From an uncultured Pseudomonadota bacterium (GTDB taxonomy: Bacteria > Myxococcota_A > Bradymonadia > Bradymonadales > GCA-2716585), in the NCBI GenBank assembly GCA_937123825.1, contig CAKZKQ010000661.1:1-38422 (forward strand): DNA of 38,422 nucleotides, written 5' to 3'. Each line of letters opens with the position of its first letter. Position 1 is the stretch's first letter. Below the pieces are notes generated by a model. That model had not been told where the DNA came from and did no database searches. It worked only from the letters and a program-made list of their open reading frames with translations. The position numbers and the translations under genes are program-made. Shown here in pieces: positions 34,391-38,422 of this stretch.

Positions 34391-34715
34391 CTGTTGAGCG
34401 GTCTGGGGTCAACTCCCCAGCACCTTAAGGGGTGAGCGCGATGGTGGGAAAATAGCGTCGGTGGCACTGAGTGTCAAGGGTGTCACTGGGTGACTTTGCG
34501 CTTTTCTCGCTTTTCTGGCAAGACAGGTTCTGGATTCCGCGAAGGTGGGTCGCTAATCTTCTGTGAAGGTGGTTCTCTTCATTTTATGAGGGCCATTGAG
34601 ACAGCCTCTGTGCGCGCGCTGTGTGCATTGCAATGTGGGGCGCGGGATTGGCGACAGCATGATGGTGAGCGGCGCCTTGGGATGTGGCGCCGTCAATGGC
34701 AAAAGGTGAAGTATC
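34391..34715. other. Divergent intergenic region, TetR / penicillin acylase
   Basis: Besides the operator candidates at 34462-34494 I see only the AAAAGGTGA ribosome-binding site (34701-34709) of the acylase gene. No gene is recognised. Promoters of both genes should lie here. Confidence 0.4.
34462..34494. promoter_or_regulatory. Candidate TetR operator(s)
   Basis: TGGCACT-G-AGTGTCA (34462-34476) is palindromic with one mismatch. GTCAC-TGG-GTGAC (34482-34494) is a perfect short palindrome four bases further on, and GTGTCA occurs at 34471 and 34480. Both lie 90-122 bp upstream of the TetR start, in the divergent region shared with the acylase gene, where many TetR regulators bind to repress themselves and a neighbour. 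Confidence 0.5.
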
Positions 34716-37700
34716 GTGTCGATGAAGTGGGGGGGGGGGCTGCTTGCGCTGATTGTGGCGCTGGCGGCGGCCTGCAGTGACGATCCGAAGAACAACAACG
34801 GCAACAATCAGGATTCGCCCAACAACGATGAGCCCGACGTGGTCATGATGGACGCCGACGATGAAGACGGCGCCGATGATGTCACCGAAGACGAGCCCAT
34901 GCGCGAGCCTGAGAACGATCAGGAGCGCATCCTCTTCATCCCGGAGACGGAGTCCTGGGTGTTGCCCGGCCTTGAGGGTGAAGCCCACGTGGTGCGCACG
35001 GAGCTGAACGTGCCCCATGTCTACGCCAGCAACCGCAACGACATGGCCCGCGTGCTGGGTTTTGTGGTCGCCCGCGACCGCTTCTTCGTGATGGACCTGC
35101 AGCGCCGCCTTGCGCAAGGCCAACTCTCGGCGCTGCTGGGCGATCTGGCGCTCGACATCGACATCGAAAACCGCGTGCTGGGCATGGACTTTGTCACCCA
35201 GCTTGTGCTGGACAACCTCAGCGAAGAAGACGCGGCCTACATGGACGCCTACGCCGAGGGCATCAACGCCTACATCGACGCCGTAGAGCGCGAAGAGCTT
35301 CCGCCCCCCAGCGAGGTTTTGCTCGTCTCGCCGCTCTTCGACCGTGAACCCACCGAGATGATGGATCGCTTCGATCGGCGCGATCTGGCGGCCATGGTCG
35401 CCGTCATCATGTACCAGACCAATTTTGAGTCCGGCGACATCGGCCGCGAAGCCAAATACCTCCAGTTCCAGGAGTTGTTTGCGGGCTCCGACGTGCCCTT
35501 TGGCGACCTGCGCCGCGCCGGCGCCCTGGAAGACATCTACGACAACCTCACGCCCCCGTACGAGGTCAGCACCAGCCCCGACTGGAGCGGCAGCATCGAC
35601 GACAGCGGCACTGGCTCCGAGGTCATCCGCCGGGGCCCGCTGGGCACCGACCGCCGCCTGAACGTCGAAAAGAGCATGCTCCAGCGCAGCGCTGCGCGGA
35701 TGGAGCAGTTCAAAATCCGCATGGGCCGCCGCGAGGCCGACAACTTTGGCTCCAACACCTGGGCCGTGCACGGCGACCACACCACCGACGGCTTCTCGCT
35801 GGTCGCCGGTGACGGTCACCTGCCGCTCTACGTCCCCTCGATCATGTATCAGGTCGGGATGAACACCTCGCTCTTTGGCGACGGCGACATCCACCAGGCC
35901 GGGCTGCTCATCACCAGCCTGCCCGTGCTGGCCGTCGGCACCAACGGCGACATCGCCTGGAGCCAGGTCAACCCCGTGGCCGACATCGTCGATTGGTACA
36001 CCGAAGAGATCATCCTCGACGACCAGGGCGCGCCCCAGGCCAGCGTCTTCCAGGGCGAAGACCGCCCGCTGGTGGCCTTTGAAGAGACCACCGTGGTGGC
36101 CAACGTCGACTTCCTCGACAGCGTCGGCCGCAGCGTCGAGTGGACCCGTTGGACCACCTTCGACGGCCGCTTCATCTACGACATCGAAGGCACACCCGTT
36201 GCCGAAGACGAAGAACCCCCTGGCACTGGCACGGTGGTCTTCCTGCCCAGCGGCCGCGTGGTGCCCGGCGACGTGGACGGCGACGGCAAGGTCACGGCGC
36301 TGAGCTTCGACACGACCGCCTTTGACACCTCCAAGTACATCTCGGCGCTGGTGGGCTTTAGCCGCGCCACCGACGTGACCGACTACCAGGAGTACAGCAA
36401 GGGCCTCATCGGCAACATGCTCTACGCCGCCGTGTCCGACAAAGACGGCGACATCCTCTTTAGCCCCTACCAGGCTGTGCCCTGCCGCTCCTACCTGCCC
36501 CGCAGCGAAGAGGGCCGCTTTGTGCACGGCGCCGACCCGACCATGCTCATCGACGGCACCCAGTACGGCGGCTTCACGATCCCCTCCAACGAAGACGGCA
36601 CCGTGGACGAGTCCCAGGGCGAAGAAGATCCCTACCGCTGCGTGGTGCCCTTTGCCGAAACCCCCCAGGTCGTCAACCCCGACCAGGGCTTCGTCATGAA
36701 CGCCAACAACCAGCCTGCGCCCATCCAGAACGACGGCAAAATCGACAACGACCCCTGGTACATCGGCGGTCCCTGGTCCGCCGTGCGCGCCGACTCCATC
36801 GCCGGAGGCCTCGAAGCCCAGGTCGCCGACAACTCCGCCAGCGTCGAAGGCATGGCTCAGATCCAAGCCGACACTCGCTCTCGCCTTGGCGAGCTCTTCA
36901 CCCAGCACCTGATCAACGCCATCACCACCGCGCGCGGTTTTGCCGACAGCGACGGTGACCTGGAACCCCATCAGGAGCGCCTGGCCAACCTCTACAACGA
37001 GCGCGCGCCGCGCTACGACGAGGTCGCCCAGCGCCTTGAGGGTTGGATCGAGCGCGGCTACCGCACGCCCCCCGGCGTGGACACCTTCTACATGCCTCTT
37101 GAGGCCAACGATCCCGACGACGCCGTGGCCACCATGATCTTCAACGCCTGGTTGCCCCGCGCCATCAACGCCGTCTTCAACGACGAAAACATGGAGTCCG
37201 CCTTCCGCTTCAGCCGCTCCCGGATGAGCTTCGCGGCCCTGCGCCGCTTCCTCGACGGGCGCAGCCTGGACGACGCAAACGGCGTGGCGTCTTGGAACGC
37301 CGAAACCGGCGAGTCGATCTTCTTCGACGTTCTGGACACGCCCGAGGTGGAGCGCTCCGACGAAATCCTGGTCATGGCCATGGGTCAGGCCCTCGATTTC
37401 CTGGAGAGCGAGCCGACCGGCGCTGGCGAAGGCGGCTTCGGCACCGAAGACATGCAAGAATGGCTCTGGGGCCTGCGCCACCAGGTCCGCTTTGAGTCCT
37501 TGCTGGCCGACTTCCTGCCCCCCGGCTCCAGCTTTGGCTTCCTGACCGACCTCTTCTCCATCACCACGCGCCAGCTTCCCCTGGCCGACGACATCCCCGC
37601 TGGCGACCCGCGTCGCGGCCTCAAGTGGTTCCCGCGCCCCGGCGACAACTTCGCCGTCGACGCCGCCAACCCCGGCTTCAGCGGCACCCGCTTCACCCAC

Positions 37701-37919
37701 GGCAGCGGCCCCGTCATGCGCATGGTCATCGCCCTCAAAGACGGCGAAGTCTACGGCCAGAACATCGTCCCCGGCGGTCAGTCCGGCCTCAACGACTCCC
37801 CCCACTTCTCCGACCAGGCCGCCATGTGGCTCGGCAACGACACCGTCCCGCTCCTCTACCACCACGCCGACATCGCCGCCGGCGCCCTCGGCCGCGAATC
37901 CTTCAAATCCTCTGAGTGA
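34716..37919 (+). CDS. Penicillin-acylase-family Ntn-hydrolase lipoprotein
   Basis: A 1067-residue lipoprotein (MSMKWGGGLLALIVALAAAC, Cys20), followed by an Asn/Asp/Glu-rich linker to about 70. The acylase fold then follows: LNVPHVYASNRNDM, FVVARDRFFVMDLQRRLAQG, and the autoprocessing site FGSNTWAVHGDH with Ser346 as the expected new N-terminal nucleophile. A cleavable spacer ends before Ser346. Family members cleave amides of β-lactams, acyl-homoserine lactones or other acyl amides; the substrate cannot be assigned. It is long for the family (about 800), in part because of insertions. GTG at 34716 is placed nine bases after AAGG; ATG at 34722 is the alternative. An 11-G run crosses codons 5-8. 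Confidence 0.92.
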   Translation: MSMKWGGGLLALIVALAAACSDDPKNNNGNNQDSPNNDEPDVVMMDADDEDGADDVTEDEPMREPENDQERILFIPETESWVLPGLEGEAHVVRTELNVPHVYASNRNDMARVLGFVVARDRFFVMDLQRRLAQGQLSALLGDLALDIDIENRVLGMDFVTQLVLDNLSEEDAAYMDAYAEGINAYIDAVEREELPPPSEVLLVSPLFDREPTEMMDRFDRRDLAAMVAVIMYQTNFESGDIGREAKYLQFQELFAGSDVPFGDLRRAGALEDIYDNLTPPYEVSTSPDWSGSIDDSGTGSEVIRRGPLGTDRRLNVEKSMLQRSAARMEQFKIRMGRREADNFGSNTWAVHGDHTTDGFSLVAGDGHLPLYVPSIMYQVGMNTSLFGDGDIHQAGLLITSLPVLAVGTNGDIAWSQVNPVADIVDWYTEEIILDDQGAPQASVFQGEDRPLVAFEETTVVANVDFLDSVGRSVEWTRWTTFDGRFIYDIEGTPVAEDEEPPGTGTVVFLPSGRVVPGDVDGDGKVTALSFDTTAFDTSKYISALVGFSRATDVTDYQEYSKGLIGNMLYAAVSDKDGDILFSPYQAVPCRSYLPRSEEGRFVHGADPTMLIDGTQYGGFTIPSNEDGTVDESQGEEDPYRCVVPFAETPQVVNPDQGFVMNANNQPAPIQNDGKIDNDPWYIGGPWSAVRADSIAGGLEAQVADNSASVEGMAQIQADTRSRLGELFTQHLINAITTARGFADSDGDLEPHQERLANLYNERAPRYDEVAQRLEGWIERGYRTPPGVDTFYMPLEANDPDDAVATMIFNAWLPRAINAVFNDENMESAFRFSRSRMSFAALRRFLDGRSLDDANGVASWNAETGESIFFDVLDTPEVERSDEILVMAMGQALDFLESEPTGAGEGGFGTEDMQEWLWGLRHQVRFESLLADFLPPGSSFGFLTDLFSITTRQLPLADDIPAGDPRRGLKWFPRPGDNFAVDAANPGFSGTRFTHGSGPVMRMVIALKDGEVYGQNIVPGGQSGLNDSPHFSDQAAMWLGNDTVPLLYHHADIAAGALGRESFKSSE
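34729..34739 (+). repeat. Poly-G tract (11 G) in the acylase signal peptide
   Basis: Eleven consecutive G bases span codons 5-8 (tgg ggg ggg ggg). A change of one or two would frameshift the gene eight codons in and abolish the product, the pattern of a slippage switch. Confidence 0.85.
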
Positions 37920-37930
37920 TGACAGGATAT

Positions 37931-37977
37931 GGGCGTTCGGCCCGTCGTGTGGCGGCCCTCGAACCGCCAGAACGCCC
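37931..37977 (+). terminator. Nested hairpin after the acylase gene
   Basis: GGGCGTTC (37931-37938) pairs with GAACGCCC (37970-37977). Within it GGCGG (37951-37955) pairs with CCGCC (37964-37968). It begins eleven bases after the acylase stop. No U-tract follows. Confidence 0.55.
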
Positions 37978-37980
37978 GTG

Positions 37981-38422
37981 AGTCGCTTGCGGTGGCGCTG
38001 CCACAGCTGCGCTCCCCCCGAACGCCCTGACGGCCCGATTGCTCACCACACACCGCACCGCCCACCCACATCCTGCCATCCCCCCGTATCTGGGATTTGT
38101 TTGTTCGGGAGACTTGAGTGGCCGGATGTCCTGCGTTTGCGCTCCTCAAGACCCCAAACGCCTCGCCAAACCTCTCAAACAAGCCGCACATCCCCTTGGA
38201 AAGCCTTCCAAGCCTCCACCACCCCCCACAAACCCCCTGGAAAGCCCCACAAGCCTCTACCACCGCTCATCCGACCTCAGAGAAGTGAAAGCACTTTCGA
38301 CGAGATGACGACACGCCCCGGCGAAGCGAAGCACGGTCCACTCATCACAATTGCTATAAGGGAGCGCAGCGACCGCACCAAAAGGGAACGAAGTGACCGA
38401 ACCAAAAGCGCAGCGCAGCAAG
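37981..38422 (+). repeat. Dispersed repeat element, copy B (cut by window edge)
   Basis: Inverted relative to copy A at 5265-5724, with the same order of blocks: the 64-bp block first, then a diverged Pro/Cys-codon-like stretch, the 44-bp identical core (38268-38311) and GCGCAGCGACCG-type subrepeats up to the edge. Its right end is not seen. Confidence 0.8.

Larger units (their letters stand above)
37920..38422. other. Acylase 3' region: nested hairpin and dispersed repeat
   Basis: No gene is recognised in this stretch. It holds the nested hairpin at 37931-37977 and copy B of the dispersed repeat from 37981 to the window edge. Open frames here are Arg/Ser/Pro-rich shadows of the repeat. Confidence 0.5.

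Noticed and set aside
34584..37865. Long open frame on the - strand opposite the acylase gene
   Set aside because: Gly/Val-rich shadow; the + strand carries the Ntn-hydrolase motifs.

Overview
The window is G+C-rich, densely coded bacterial chromosome with no phage, plasmid or CRISPR genes. Several features suggest a Myxococcota / former deltaproteobacterial genome, possibly Bradymonadia-like: outer-membrane-type lipoproteins, a MopE-like Cys/Asp repeat protein, a giant pentapeptide-repeat protein, a penicillin-acylase-type lipoprotein, Cys-rich Sel1 repeats and a proton-translocating transhydrogenase. This placement is inference from gene content; there is no rRNA or other marker gene in the window.

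Layout. 1-543: a 65-bp direct repeat, then the leader of a SpoT-like HD hydrolase (544-1707, +). 1708-2068: a 70-nt near-palindrome and a terminator. 2069-5153 (-): an HNH endonuclease and a B12-binding radical SAM protein fused to a DUF2344 domain. 5154-5796: a dispersed repeat element with a second, inverted copy at the right edge of the window (37981-38422). 5797-11451 (-): a Sel1-repeat protein carrying two apparently dead enzyme domains, then pntB and pntA. 11720-14295 (-): a lipoprotein and a sulfotransferase-fold protein. 14512-15599 (+): a DUF4286-like protein and an M15/CwlK-like peptidase. 15684-16625 (-): a NYN nuclease fused to a cold-shock domain with an acidic tail.

16772-30015 is the most distinctive stretch and is mostly envelope proteins. 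In order it holds a single-pass membrane protein of unknown family (-), a beta-propeller/di-heme cytochrome lipoprotein (-), a 1462-residue pentapeptide-repeat lipoprotein with repeated four-cysteine cassettes (+), a second membrane protein paralogous to the first (-), and a MopE-like lipoprotein with nine C-x5-D-x-D-C-type motifs and a DUF4397 end (+). It looks like a cell-surface/periplasmic gene neighbourhood of unknown job.

30127-34372 (-): an SDR oxidoreductase of the DprE2 type, then a probable operon of a creatininase-family hydrolase, a sphingosine-1-phosphate-lyase-like PLP enzyme and a TetR regulator with palindromic operator candidates upstream. 34716-37919 (+): a penicillin-acylase-family Ntn-hydrolase lipoprotein whose signal peptide is encoded across an 11-G tract. 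Perfect or near-perfect hairpins follow several genes, and some lack a U-tract.
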